NCBI GenBank assembly: GCA_964304625.1
Contig: OZ199839.1
Span: forward strand, 1,178,001 to 1,242,000
From: Kudoa neothunni
Taxonomy: Eukaryota; Cnidaria
Reading direction: 5' to 3'
Length of the DNA: 64,000 bases
Positions 27,128 to 40,973 of the stretch are shown one piece after another. Within the stretch, counting starts at the first letter, position 1. Every line of letters begins with the position of its first letter. Below the pieces are notes generated by a model. That model was not told the origin of the DNA. It did no database searches and was given only the letters and a program-made list of their open reading frames with translations. The translations under genes were made by a program, and so were the position numbers.

Positions 27128-29810
27128 GTTCTTAGATTATTTCGTTACCTGAATGTAAAAATTTAAATTCTCCATTATATTTTAATAGAACTCATATTTA
27201 TCGGAAATTAGACTTGATAATAAATCAACTGGTGTAATATAAGATCCTCTAAAATTTATTTAAACATCCACTAAGGTCCAATAGAACCCAAAGACTCTAG
27301 GAAGGTTAAGTAAAAACATACACAACATTTATTTTTTTTATAACAATATTAAAATTGTTTAGTTTATTATATAAATATAAAAGATTATTGTGGAATCAAC
27401 TGATAATTATTTCGTACTTTTCTTGCTAAAAAATCAAAAAAAATAAATCTTTTATATTTACGTAAATATTTTTTTAACAAAATAGATTTTTCACAATTAC
27501 TTATTAAGAATTTTAGAGATAAACGGATAGTGATGTTGCAAATAAATATGTATGTTTTGTCAAAATATATTAAAATATTTACCTCCGTTTGTATTTTATA
27601 ATTTATTTCTGTGTGAAAGAAAAATCTTTAAATTAATGTGAGGCTCTGTTGTCATATCTAGGTCTTATATTGCGTATATAGGCATTTCGCATTTTACTGA
27701 AATTCATTAAACAAGACTTTTCTGCAGATACAAATTGATATTAATTATTATACAAATAATGTCACTTTTTACAAATAATTCATAAAAAATAAAAATTCTA
27801 ATTCTAAATTTTTGTAAATATTCTTTTTTTTTAATACATAAAAATTATACATATTAAAAAAGAAAACTTTTAGCCGCTTATTTTAATATTTAATGGATAA
27901 ATCTTTTGTATTTTAAGCGAATTTTAATTTAAGGGTTTTATTAAACTTAATCATTTCTAACAACGCATATTATCCATATCTGAAATAGTAGAGCTAAAAA
28001 TGGTCAACTTCATTATTATCCGAAAATATTTTGAATATCTTATATTAAAGGGCTGTTCATAAGGTAATGGAAAATTCTTTGTGTGTTTGTGAAACATTTT
28101 ATTTATGAACAAATTATTATTGGGACTTAATTAATAATTACCAATGATTTTGTTATTCAGGCTACACGCAGCAATAGTCAATTATTTTTATTGATAAAAA
28201 ATCATTGTTTACACCAAATTTAAATAAATAGAAAATTTATTAAATTATTTGAAAAATGGACTAATACTTTCATGCGTTAACGAACAAAATCTAAAAAATT
28301 TAATTATTAATGGCGAGCCATTGATAAAAATACTCCATATTTTACTTTTGCAGTATTTTTTTAAGATTATCGAAATAACACGAGTTTATTTGGAAAAGTG
28401 AAGAATCGATGGGTCGTAATAAGTCGTGCCTGAACAAATAAAAATTTTATTTCCTAATTATAAAATCGATTATTTCCTATTAAATTTTAGTTTCCCAAAA
28501 ATAAAATATTGACACACTAAACCGCTGTAGCGTTAAAAAAATAAAGTAAATCGCACAATATCCTAATGTTCACTCACTAACAATAAAGTTTAAATCACTA
28601 GTTGTTATTAATTACATAAACATATTAAATTGTCAAATATAATTAATCATAATAAAAAATTTCTAAAAATGGTTGTCTAGCTGTAAAAAAGTAGTAAAAT
28701 TGATGTTTATTAAAAAAACATTAATTTGAAAAAAATTATAAATCATAAATTAAATATGTTAATTTAAAAAAAAATTATGAAATAATGTTTTTACACACTA
28801 CTTACTTAACATATTCCAAGCTTCATTTCTTGTAGATTTGAATATAAAATAGATATGTTTCTTTTTACAATATATCAATTTTTCATGTAGATTAATATTT
28901 TTATTGTTGATTTCAATAATAATTTAATACTAACTTTGAAAATTTTTATGTGAATCCTACAGTTAATTTAATGTAATCATTCAAGATATAGTATACTAGA
29001 GCAAAACCAATATCTTATGCACATTCCATGTATTTCATGAGTATAATTAGAGCCGGAGTGTTATTCGCGTGGTTATGTATTAATATTTACATATTAAATT
29101 AAAATAAATAACAGCCTTTCCGAAAATTAGTCACCTTTCATTGTTGCTTGAGTTATGAAGAATTAAAATTGGGTTTGATTTAAAGCGCTCTCATACATTT
29201 ATAAATTCATAATTTTAAAAATAATTAATTGTTTTAATTATCATAAAATTTTAAATTAAAAAAAACAGATTAATATTAATAATCTCTCAAAACTATAAAT
29301 ATAGAACTTACAAAAAAGATCTCTAATTAGATACACGCATATTTGTAGGAAAAACAATATTAAAAATTTGTTTATACATTATTTCGATATTTAAGAAATA
29401 ATTTTAAGTAGATATTTTAATAATAATAAAATAATAAGCTTAAATATATTTTATTTATTTCACCCTCCTCACATTTATTTGTCTTTGTATATCATGAATT
29501 ATTCGGACCTTCTTGGCTAAATAAGAATCAGCGTATTAGTTTTGTTGTAGTAATTTGTGCGATAATGATAATATGTGGAGAGATAAAATCATCCTGCATT
29601 ATCTCTGCCTACTTAAATCCATAGAAACGTGGATGCAAGCATGGATGCGGGCCAAAAGCATTCTTTCAACCAATTCAATAGTCATTTGAAATAGTCTTTT
29701 TTTAATATAGTGAATATAATAAAGAGGTCTTTTCGCTCATCAATCCAATCAATATAAACATAATTAAACACATATTCTTCAAATAGATAACGAGCTTTGT
29801 GAGGGCGGAA
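27128..29810. other. Intergenic, no gene seen
   Basis: Very AT-rich spacer with long A/T runs. No exon or transposon end found. The last part should hold the promoter of the integrin-like gene. Confidence 0.5.
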
Positions 29811-32794
29811 ATGGAATTGTCGGTAGGTGTTATTTGGTTGATACAATTTTTGAGGTTATGGTATGTTCTTTGATTTCAAATAAATTATATGTTTGGATAT
29901 TTTGATTTTTGAATAAGGTGGATAACATTTTTGTAGGTTGGGAGTGAAAGGAAATACAAGCGACGAATTTCAGCGAAACCTCATTGAGAAAGGCATAACT
30001 ATCGTCAGCTCCACCTCGCCTCCAACTGAGTATAACGAATACGCGAATTTTCTATTGATTTATATTCAACCAACCAATCCCATATTTACTCGCAAAAAAC
30101 ACCAAAATAAGTGTACGTCGGGAGAAACATCAAAGTTCGGAGTTTTTAGTGGCTCATAGGCCATTCGATTTTGTGGATACTTTCGAAAGAGGCAGATTGT
30201 ATTCGGAGGGCTCAACAACAGAAGAATCAACTCAGCATGACCAAACTAACACCATTTATAATCCACTTGTCTTAAATGCTGGATACAGTGTAATAACCGA
30301 TTCAATAGTTGTAAATAATTCATGAATATAGGAATTTTTTATTGGTATCGTTGCGGAGGTGAGGGATAGTGATGGTCATCTCAACTATATTCATTCCAAT
30401 CAGAATATCAAAATGCTAGGCTTATATGAAAACGAAATTCTCAACATAACTAATGAGCATATGAATTATTATGTGTCAAAATGTAGCCTAGAAAGTATGA
30501 TGGCATATTTTCGATTTGGTAGCTACACATCTGATGATCTGCTGAAATGCACTATGTTGGGACTATTTTTACCAAACGTAACCCCATTTCATTATTTTAA
30601 TCGATAGTTGTATCCCTCGCTCGCTGACTAAAAAATTGATGAAAACAATATATTCGGAAATTTTAATTCTGCGTAAACGATAAGAATCAAGGATACTAGA
30701 CCTATATTTAATCAATTTGATTTATTTCCTTAGAGTGATCATTCGTTGCCGCTTTATGAGTTGAAGACAAACGAACAATTTTCAAATCTAACTTTTGAAA
30801 ATTTTCGAGTCGATTGGCGTTATAATAGACAAATTTACAAAGAAAATATAATCTACAGGTTTTCTTATCCGTATTGTGAGGTGATAGATATTGTGGAATT
30901 AATTTGTTTGATTAAATGAATTTTAGTTTAGCACGTTGCTCTGTGATGACGAGTACCTCATGAACGGTCAGGCCCCTCGATGTGATGGGATCGAATATTT
31001 ATATGAAAAATTGTATCTTAAGGGTTTGTGTGTGAACTATCACAGTGAATCAGAGTATAAACTGTGTGCTGCTAGAACAGCTGAATCTGTAATTAGCTTT
31101 TCCTAGCTACATTTATTCATCCTGTATATTGTCTAGATTGTCGAGGATAAAGAGAACCTTTATATGTTAACGGCTAAAATAATCGACAATTATTATATAA
31201 ATACTACCGAAAATTCTTTTTATAATAGTTTTGTGGTGGTTTCTATATATACGGTCGAATATCCAACTAGACTTTTAGCAATTAAAAAAACCCCTCTCAT
31301 CTATGGGCGTGGAATGTGGAGTATGAATTTGTTGTTCAATTGTTCTGTGTCGGTATTTTAGAATCAAGCTCTACACATACTAACATTAATTATTAGAATA
31401 TTGAGGTTAAATTACAAGTATACTTGCTAAAAATTGGACGTAAAATGAATTTCGAAATAAGCCATTCTCTTCTTCATAAAGATATTGTTATGAGACCTTC
31501 TCATGAGTGGAATAAGTCACCTCAACCCGCCTATCATTACCTGTACGGGAAATAGAAATAATAAAGGAGTTGTTATAGAGGCAACGTTATCTAAAGTTGG
31601 AGAAACTAATCGATTTATAACTCCTACATTTGAGTTGAATTGTGATGAGCATTTTCACCGATGTAATCGAGAAATTAATGAAGCAACTGAGACCATTCTA
31701 AATCTAACGGTTTTTGTGTTAAATAATAATTCGGTTTCTGATTTAACGGTAACAATTTCTGCTTTGAATCACAATTATCTGACAGATATCTTCTCCGCCA
31801 CGTATGAAATAGAATCAAACCAAAATTTACTACTTCTTGATAATATACCAATTTATAATGACAGAATGATAGAAGTAATTTGATTATTTTTGAAATTCAA
31901 TAATTAAGTTTTTTGGTTTATTTTAGGCAGATTTTGTGACTATTCATTATAATGGTGAAATTCATAGGGCACTAATCCCTTCACTACTTCGAGGGGATCT
32001 GCTCACTAAATACAATGATTGGCCATTTGTTTTCTTATGGAGGGTATTCTCAAAAACTAACCATATTGAAGCATCCAATATAAAACCTAAACCTACCACT
32101 CATAAAAACACAATTCCTGTTATATATTTATGCCATAAAGTCGTTTTTATACAGTAGAAAGTAGATTTTAATGGATTTTTAGATTTATCCGCTGGTCTTG
32201 ATATTTCCTAGAAGCTTGATAGTTTCGGTTCCACCAAATAAAAAATCAAATGTTACCCTGGTATTAGAAAACGATTGTAGCTCAATGATAAAAGGAAAAC
32301 GTAAAACCAATGTGGATTGTCAATCTAACTCCGTGTGGAATTTTGAGATGGCCCTTCAAGGTCATGACGGCGGCTCTTGCAATATCACTCAAACTTTAAT
32401 AACAAATGGCGAAAATAATCACTCTGCTACATTGGAAAATTCCATTTCTATACGCTTTTTAATTGACAATATACCAATCATGAAACAAGATCTACTTAAA
32501 AAAATAAATATTTCAAGATTTAACAATTTTTCTGCACTGAAAGATAGAAAAGATATGTTTTTGATTATTTTTAATCCCACTTTTAGAAAAATGAATGACA
32601 AAGATAATGGTAATTAATTTTTTTAATTTAACTAAATGATAAGGTAAACTTCCTTAGACGATAGAAACCGTATTAAGAACATCACTCACAAAAATGGATC
32701 TTTTGGGTGGAAAATTGGTGTGGTCATTGGTTCATTGGGGTTGTTTTTCATTCTTGTGTTTTGTGTTTCTCTCTATGGTTACAGGAGGTATTAG
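29811..32794 (+). CDS. Divergent integrin-alpha-like receptor
   Basis: Twelve exons join in phase (29811-29860, 29937-30110, 30160-30310, 30332-30577, 30734-30880, 30927-31088, 31137-31352, 31397-31439, 31495-31874, 31927-32139, 32183-32609, 32658-32794) to about 781 residues. It begins with a signal-like segment (MELSVGVIWLIQFLRLW). Beta-propeller blade remnants are 'NAGYSVITDSIVEFFIGIVA' and 'SLESMMAYFRFGSYTSDDLL', like the MAAYFGFSVA...D.FIGAP blades of integrin alpha. Calcium-binding DxDxDG loops are not visible. Cys-containing beta-rich segments follow (ITCTGN, VVIEATLSKVGE). The C-terminus is one transmembrane helix (WKIGVVIGSLGLFFILVF) then 'YGYRRY' and stop, close to the GFFKR motif with almost no tail. 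The protein is shorter than typical alpha chains (about 1000 residues), so exons may be missing, for example between 30578 and 30733. It could instead be another FG-GAP receptor. Confidence 0.6.
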
Positions 32795-35700
32795 TGCTTT
32801 AATTTGTGCTAGGATCACTTTTATAATAACATCTTTTAGGAAGTATAAAAGACTTCCAAAAATTTATTCCCTTAGTCATCATCGTCTTAGTAACTCGCAC
32901 TACTATTTGTAATGGAGATGGAATGCACTGATTTCATTACTTAGTTATCTCTTCTAACAAAATCTACTACTATTCTATATACATATATTTTATAACATGG
33001 TTTTTTATCAATAAAATTAGGAATCTTACTTTCTAAAAATTCATACAATACAAATAGGCTTTTTAAAAGTAGTAAAACTAACCGAAAGACTATTTATAGA
33101 TCATTGAACTTGGAGTACGAAATAATTAGGTATTTTGAAAACAGACCGAAGTATGAACAAACGTGAATCGTGCGACTCCTCTATTTTAGCGTTATTTTTA
33201 CATTTTTTATCATGAAGCAATAACAAAATATCTTATATGTTTTTCATATCTAGAGCAAATAAAAAAAATATCCTCTGACCCACGTTAATATTGTAAATGT
33301 TCAATCGAATATAACGTTAACAATTTTAATTTTTTAATGATATTTACACCCGGTATTCCTTTAATGAAAAGCTTATAATGGTTAAACCTGTATACTTTTA
33401 TAATAATTATTTTTTATTTATTAATTTAAAAATTTTATTTAACATAAATTTTGCTTTGGCTTTTCAAGCATGAATATTGTTTTCCAAACTATTATTATGA
33501 AACCGTCAAGCTTATCCTGTGTCGATTTATCACCCTTGCGTTTTAATAATCTCCCCCGGTTCATTATGTTTAAATATAATATTTCGTTCTTAATGATTAT
33601 TTTTGTTTTTTTGGTCCCAATGGTTTTATCTATAAAGTTACAAGCTACTAATATTTAATGATTTTTCGCTTCAATATTCAATACAACGAGCACATATTTT
33701 TATATATAATTTCTTTCTATTCACAAAAGTATGAAGACAACCGTAGCATGTCTTCTTGTGAATTCAATAAATCTAAATGTATACCGAATTTCTTCGAATA
33801 CAGCTCGCTATTACCTAATATCAATACTTTTTGATACTTCTGGAATTTAAAACAAAATTTATTCAGTTAGAGAATTTTTTTGCTTTTAATTTTAAAAAAT
33901 GATTAATAAAAGATTCAATATATAATTGTACGTAGATTGTAGATTAAATAGGAAAATCACTGTTTTAAAGACTTTGTTTTATGAAGTCCAACTTAATATT
34001 TAAGAAAATCAACATAAAAAAATATAAATTACTAAATATAATATTAATATCTATTCGATGAAGGTATGAGTAATCACATTAATAAATAACACACTAGTTT
34101 GGTGTAGCATTGTATGATGGAGATCTATTTCAATACAACATTAATTATATTGTTTGTTAATGTTTGTTTTAACGATATAAACACAAAATATTTTTATTTA
34201 TTTTTAACGATATAAATAAAAAAATTATATTTTTTAAAATATTCAACCTAAATATAAGAAAATTAATCCTTTAATTCAGGAATAAAATCAAATATAATAT
34301 CCATATCAGGTTTATACATAGCAGCAGTTAGAAAATTTACGTTTTTTATAAAAATTTTCAAATTAGACAAGCATTATTACCAAGTTAAATTATTTTCATT
34401 ATAATTGTTTTATTAATTTTGGAGGTTTTGACAAAATTTAAATTCGTTATTTTCCATCAGTTGTCATGACAATTTAATTTTCTTAATTAAATATGTTACG
34501 CAAAGTCAAAAATATGTTTAAAACATGCTGATAAAAATTTCTGTGCAATTCCAAATTATTTAAAATCATTCCCAGACAAATCTTTTTTAATTAAAAATAA
34601 TGTACATTTTATTTCTCTATTAGATTTTAATGTCAATAAAATTTCTTGTTGATTGAATGTTTTATTAATTAAATTTATACCTATATTAATTTTCTTGTAG
34701 TTAAATAAACTATTTAAAAATTTATTTTTTCGATTATAAATAATATGACTGGCATATAAGGATAATAAAAAAATATAGTTAGTAAGTATAGATTATATTT
34801 TAATGGAATGTCTCCAACCACATTATTTTGTAAAATAAAAATCTTTATTTTCATATGAATTGATAATATTATTTAATAGAATTCTTTCTGTATGAGAATT
34901 GGGGGCGAATAATGCTTTCAATGTCTAGATTTTGGTTATTAAATCAGCGAGTGAACTGAAGTATTAGAAAATAACTTCAAGTTTTAATAGCTAATTTAAC
35001 TATAGAATGTACATTTTAAACACGCTCGTTCCATTTAAATATTTCGTGAATAATCTCATTAAATAATAAAAAATAGAAAAAAATATGAATTCAAACTGTC
35101 GTGTCATTAAATAAAACCAGTTCATTAAATACATGAATAGTTATATATGTAAAATTTAATGGATAGAAAAATTAACTCTCATCAGTACCAGATTTTCAAC
35201 TTACGGAATTTTTCGCGAGCTACAAAAACAAACGAACGAAAAGGTGAGTATAGCCTGATCGGAACACGTGCAGATTATTTCGGTAGCATGATAAATTAAG
35301 TTTTTACTGTTTTCCATCTTGAAATGTGCTGTGCCATTCATAAAACAAAAATATGTAGTTTAAATCAATATAATATATCTATTAAAACAATATAAATCGA
35401 TCCCAAAAGTTAAAATAACATTTTCTATCTTTAGGGTGTCCTATGCGACGTCCAAATTGATCAAGAAATGTTTCATGACTACCCACCCGAAATCTGCTAT
35501 GACCCATATGTGGGTCATATTACCCCAGGTTGGGTAACACCGCTCTAAGTTAAGGATTAATGTTCGTGTTAATTATAATCTTTGATCCGAAAATGTGCCC
35601 ACTTTTCTGCGATTTAATTGAAGCAATGAAGGATTCTTTGATTGCTTACATCGATTGTAAAATGAATCACCATCCAATCAAAAGCAGAAATAGCGTTATA

Positions 35701-37124
35701 TAACCAGTCACGATAGATTAAATTTCGTGCATTATTAACTCCCGAGAGATTAGAATATTTTAATTACCTGTTCATTAGAAAATACTAGAAATGAGAAAAA
35801 TACCAAAAAATAGTTATTATATTAAGACATTCATTGTTTCAAGTATGCACACATTTGAATTGATATATAAAATGAGTCAATATTTTTAAAACCCTTATCT
35901 ATACATGCCAATTATTGTTAACATAATATAAACGCATAAAACCTCAATATAATTATGAATCGTTATGTATCATTATGAATCATCATGTATCATTATATGA
36001 GTCATAAAGAACGAAAACAAAAAGTACAAAGGAGTAAAGGTGAAAATTAATCATTATAAAATAAATTTATACACACCCTTTGAAATTTTTAAATTATCCA
36101 TTGTTATCGTATCATATCGTCATTAATTAATATCTAGAAAATATAAAAGGATTTAACTATCACAGTGTGACAACGTATAACAGTTGTCATGTTAATACAC
36201 ATGTTTAACAACCATGAAATTGCTTGATTAAACATTTTGTTTTCCGAGCCCACTAATTTTGCATCTATTCTTCATAATACAAAAGAAAATTAATAAAAGC
36301 CTTTTATTATATAATGAATAAAAAATCAGTGAACTGGTTCGAGACTAGAAATTTCTTACACTTCTAATATTAATGTAAATACGTGAGCAGATAGAAAAGG
36401 GGATACATTCATTGTTACAACAACCTGCTTAGGTTAGAAGCTCAATACGGAATTATCATAAGCGAATTCCGAGCTGAGGATTATCATAAGTCAATTGTTG
36501 GAATTAATCCCCAATAGTAATTTTGTTATAATTAGGTCTTAACAGATACAGTTTTTAGGTTAGAGAATGTGATTCATTTAAACTTAAATCATTCAATTCA
36601 AATGTATACACCCAGTTACCAGAACAACGACAACGACAACAACATCAACATCAACAACATCAACATCGTCAATTGGTTCCAATGTTGATAATAATAATAA
36701 TAAAGACACTCATTAAATCAAAACTATTATTTAATAATGAGAAATAATGTATTAGAATTGTTGAAAATATAATAATAAACATCGGGTTATTGGTGACAAG
36801 TAATCTCGACGTTTTTTTATTAATCCGATGATCACTCTATTTCCATATGAACAAAGAGATTAGGCCTAATGAGTTAGGTATAATAATCACCAAAAGCGAA
36901 TACACTCTAAAATATAGTATCAAACGTTTCCCAAATTTATCTCTATTTCGTGCGTCATTATAAATACATATTTTTCGGTGAATTCACATTTGGAACTGCC
37001 ACCATATAATTTTTTAGCAGAATATGCGCAAGCAATAACTATAGATATTACCTTATCTTTGTAGAATTACTGTCGGGTGGTCCGGCGATCAATTATACTA
37101 CTACCTGACGTTTTTCTAATATTT
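32795..37124. other. Long intergenic region, no gene seen
   Basis: More than 4 kb of AT-rich DNA without a supported exon. It includes tandem-like 'gtatcattatgaatc' units at about 35957-36000 and CAA/CATCAA repeats at about 36620-36668. A hAT-like string near 35510-35550 has no partner end. Confidence 0.5.
36618..36668 (+). repeat. CAACGAC/AACATC low-complexity tract
   Basis: Imperfect CAA/CAACGAC/CATCAA units; not in any predicted exon. Confidence 0.6.
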
Positions 37125-38891
37125 ATGGTACCACCAAATCTCTATTAAGCTTGTTTACAACGGGAATTTTAGCACTCAAATCAATTCTCACAATCAATCG
37201 ATAACGCTAAAGGCGTTGATGGTCCGCCAGATTCTACTGCTTGTCAATTCATTGAAACAGAACCACCTGTGGAGAATGAGGAGGAAAAATTGGTTGTGGG
37301 CGGAAACTCTGATCCCTCACATCAATTGATGGGCTCCAAATTGGAAAATACTATTCCAGTCGAATGTGAGCAGGACTCCAAGGTAGAGTTGCTTCCCGCT
37401 AACGTTAACTCTCAAGAACCACCGATTCAAGAGCAACAAGCAACTCATCGAAAAATACTTCATAAAAAGAACCGTTCAAGTGTTGGCGCCGCATTCGATT
37501 CAGTAAAACCTCACTCTAACTTTTGGATAGATTCCCAATCCAACCACCTTCATCTTCATATAACATTTAACATGTAACATATAATAGGGTAGGAAAATTA
37601 TCGGAGATGGGGCTAGGAGAGTGTACAAATTTTGCTGTTTTGTCATATCTACAGGTATTTGTGTAATAATTGCTGTCTCTATTATTACTACGTATGTGTG
37701 TTCAGGACAACAACTTATCAACTATAAAGATCTCCCCAAATGGCTACAAGATAATGATTTTATTCGATATTTTTATCGTCCCGAATTGAAATCGTTTAAA
37801 TTATGTTTCAAATCTGTGTTTAGGTAATATTTTGGTTGTTAACCCACTAATCCAACCTTTGAATCCCTCTCTGATTATTTTAATCCATTACACTAATATT
37901 TACATAACATTAATAATAACATCATCCCACCACATAGTCTTCACTCGGAAACCGGCAATATATGGACTCATATTATTGGAGTCTTGGTGATGATGATTTT
38001 CGGCTTGGTTATTATGTTACGACCTTCGTTCAGCTCCACCGGCTATCCCCACTATCCGAAGGGCGTTCTGGAATATATGTTGTTTGCGATTTTTTTTATT
38101 TGTGCATGCACGTGTATGACATTCTCATGGCTGTTTCACACGTTGAGTTGTCATTCCGAGAAAGTACACACGCTTTTCGCCAAGTACTTACACAAACACA
38201 TACTCCCCATTGAAATTATATAATTATCTATCGTATTTTCAATCCTGATTATTGTTCTCACAATAGAATGGACTATATGGGAATTTCTCTACTTATCACC
38301 GGCAGCTCTATTCCTGTTATATATTTTGGATTCTTTTGTTCGAAGTTTCTGTTCTACCTCTATCTGGGGATTATCCTTGGATTGTGTATCTTTTCAATTT
38401 TGGTTTCATTTTTGAAAGTATTCGCCACTCCCAAACTAAGACCTGTAAGAGCGGGTATTATTTTTAGTTTGTATTGTGTATGGGGTTTCTAATGAATTTT
38501 TTTTGGCTAGCTGTGTTTCTTACCTTTGGCCTCAGCAATATTATACCCATTATCCTCGTTGGAGTGTTACGTGGCTACGAATATACGCGTGATGCCATAG
38601 CCTTGTATTATTTGGTTTCTATGGGTACCTTGTATGTGTCCGGGGCACTTTTTGTACTCTATGCGTATCCCCGAGAGACTCGCTCCCGGGAAAATAACCC
38701 TGTTTGTAATTTATTGTGGGTTGTAGGTGAGTTGTTCTAATTTGATTAATCTCCAGTTCCAAAGCCATCAAATTTTCCATGTGCTAGTTGTTATAGCTGC
38801 AGTGGTTCATGCCTTCGCTATTTGTAAAATGGCTCATTATCGAGTTGGCATTGAAGGTGATCCCTGCCTTAAAATAAACCAGCTCATTTAA
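37125..38891 (+). CDS. Adiponectin-receptor (PAQR) family protein
   Basis: Seven core exons (37173-37502, 37588-37654, 37706-37823, 37938-38183, 38267-38475, 38511 to 38719/38722, 38757-38891) give about 410 residues. Hallmarks are 'LQDNDFIRYFYRP', 'CFKSVF', 'HSETGNIWTH', 'FSWLFHTLSCHSEKV', 'ATPKLRPVRAG' and 'FQSHQIFHVLVVIAAVVHA'. The SWLFH and SHQIFH histidines, which bind zinc in adiponectin receptors, are kept. About seven membrane helices follow an acidic cytoplasmic N-terminus (ENEEEKL...). PAQR proteins act as ceramidase-like membrane receptors in lipid homeostasis. The start is uncertain: an ATG at 37125 directly before a 45-base intron (37128-37172) would fit in phase; otherwise translation begins at 37329. 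Confidence 0.9.
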
Positions 38892-39133
38892 GGTTCAATG
38901 GATTATAGAAGATAGTCAAATACGACGATATAATTGATATGTTTATTTCATATTTCATAAGCTCTTTTTTTTAATTTTTTATGAACATGTTTTATTCTTT
39001 GAGCGCCGAATTCTAATGTCTAAAATTATATATTGATGCATGTAATAAACTTCAAACACTTTTATCCAGCCCAATGATGAGCTAAATGCGGCCAAAGAAA
39101 CTTTTTATCAAATTTATTTTTTAATATGTATTA

Positions 39134-40824
39134 CAGTGTGGCACCGATTTCACGTAATCCCCTCGAGACCAAGAGAAAAAGTGCGTAAAATCGGTCACGT
39201 TCAGGGCTTCCAAATGAGACTATCAGAGAAAAAACAATAGTATTATTAAAAAAACAAAATTTTTTATTTTTAATGCATTTTCTAATTACTGCCGTCAATT
39301 TGAATCATCTTAATTATCTTCACAACCCTCGGTTAAGAGTTAAGAAGCGTGACCTATTTTTCAAGCAAACAAGGTATCGTTGATGTAAGCAGCACCGTTG
39401 CTTACATCATGTATTAGTTTTATTTGTTGGATTCGTCGTCAAACACGTATTATTATTATTATTTCTTCTGATCAACTGCTTTTCTCATTAATGAATAAAT
39501 TCGTTCAATATTTTGCAGTAGCTGGAATTTCTGACCTTAACATCTTGATCAAGCCAATATTCAAAACCTAGTTTTAATCAATCTTGGTTGGAGCATATAT
39601 TATCCCACGCTCTTTTTTGAGCTCAGTTTGAAATTTCACGCATACGTTAAAATAATATATGCCAATAACTTCAAAATATGTTATTAAAAAAACTAGAAAA
39701 TTTAAAGACGGCGTTGAAACATCCAAATACAATCACAGAATAATAAGAACAACTGATTAAATAACTATTGTCCACAGGTTGGAAAACAACGCGTTGCTGA
39801 CGACCGTGATATCGTTCTAAAATTTCGAATAATTTTAAGAATAATTTTAATTATCTCCATTATTAAAACATTAAATATGATTATTCTACTTAATTCTAAA
39901 ACTTATCATTTATAAACTGATCTCAAAGAATTAAATAATCTAAAAGTTTTTTAAATAAACAAAAAAACTCAAAATTTGGTAAAAAGTGAAAAAACCCAAG
40001 GTTTGGGTTTGGACGCCCTGCTCACGTCCAATTTCATGCACTTGCGTGCGCGATTATTTCAGAAAAAATTGACGTTTAATATTGATTAAATTGCGTTTAT
40101 AAAGGCTAATTAACTATATATTAATTTTTAAACGATAATTAAAATTCGAGAAACGTGTTAACAGCACAAAAATATTTTGCAACGATCTATGAAATACTCT
40201 TCTTGTTGCTATCGGTAGAATAAGGCAGTTTCGCTTACATTCTAAATAAGATTTTCAGATTATCTTTTAAAAAATGTTCTGATTTGATTGGTCTACTCTG
40301 AAGTAATTTCAGATGTCGCATCAGCAGATTAGCTAATAAAAAAAGATTTTTTAATGTTTGACCTTTTTTAAAACAACGAAACCCTCAACGAACTGCACGA
40401 TTGCACATAAAGGTAACCCTTTTTCTTTGGCTAACTGATTTCTCTTGATAATTATCGTGACGACGCTTACTACAATCTTTTTGCTTCGTGTCCACCCAAC
40501 CCACTCATATACATCTTCATCAACAGAATTAAATTGTCCTGCATGCAAATAATTTCTATTTTTAGATTCAACAAACATTTATAGGTTTTGATTACTTTAT
40601 TTTTCATCTCTAGGATGCTATTAGAAGTCAAGATAATAGATATTTTAAAACGAGATACAATGGCAGTTTTTGGGTCACTAGATTAATGACTTTCACAATA
40701 ATAAATAATATTTTATTTATCAGCGATAAGTATAATTATAGGAGTTTATGACATTAGATATTGATTTAACTAAATAATAAACAAGAAGTACCCGGATAAA
40801 GTGCGTGAAATTTGTTACTTACTG
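39134..40824 (-). mobile_element. Dead Tigger/pogo DNA transposon, 1.7 kb, minus strand
   Basis: The left end 'cagtgtggcaccgatttcac' and the reverse complement of the right end 'cagtaagtaacaaatttcac' form inverted repeats flanked by TA (39132-39133, 40825-40826). On the minus strand, 40351-40578 encodes 'EWVGWTRSKKIVVSV' and 'QLAKEKGLPLCAIVQ', the CENP-B-type DNA-binding region. Further downstream in another frame comes 'NVSETALFYR', corresponding to the NADETGLFYR catalytic block with its aspartate position altered. Several stops separate the blocks. Its ends differ from those at 15200 and 60607, so it is a separate subfamily. Confidence 0.8.
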
Positions 40825-40973
40825 TATTTAAAAATGTTAAATAATTATATTCTATGAATAAGTCGATTCTAAGTGAAGTGTATAACTAAAAAGAAACTAT
40901 TTGTATTGGAAGTACCAGTATAGTATTACTTTGTATATTAACAAAGAATTTTAAAGTTTATATCAGGGGTGCA

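Noticed and set aside
32694-32912. 72-codon hydrophobic frame (LGGKLVWSLVHWG...)
   Set aside because: It is the +1 shadow of the integrin-like transmembrane exon, which joins in phase to its upstream exon in the other frame.
35510-35550. hAT-like string 'accccaggttgggtaac' resembling a Charlie-type end
   Set aside because: The terminal bases do not fit the CAG rule, and neither a partner end nor an eight-base duplication was found.
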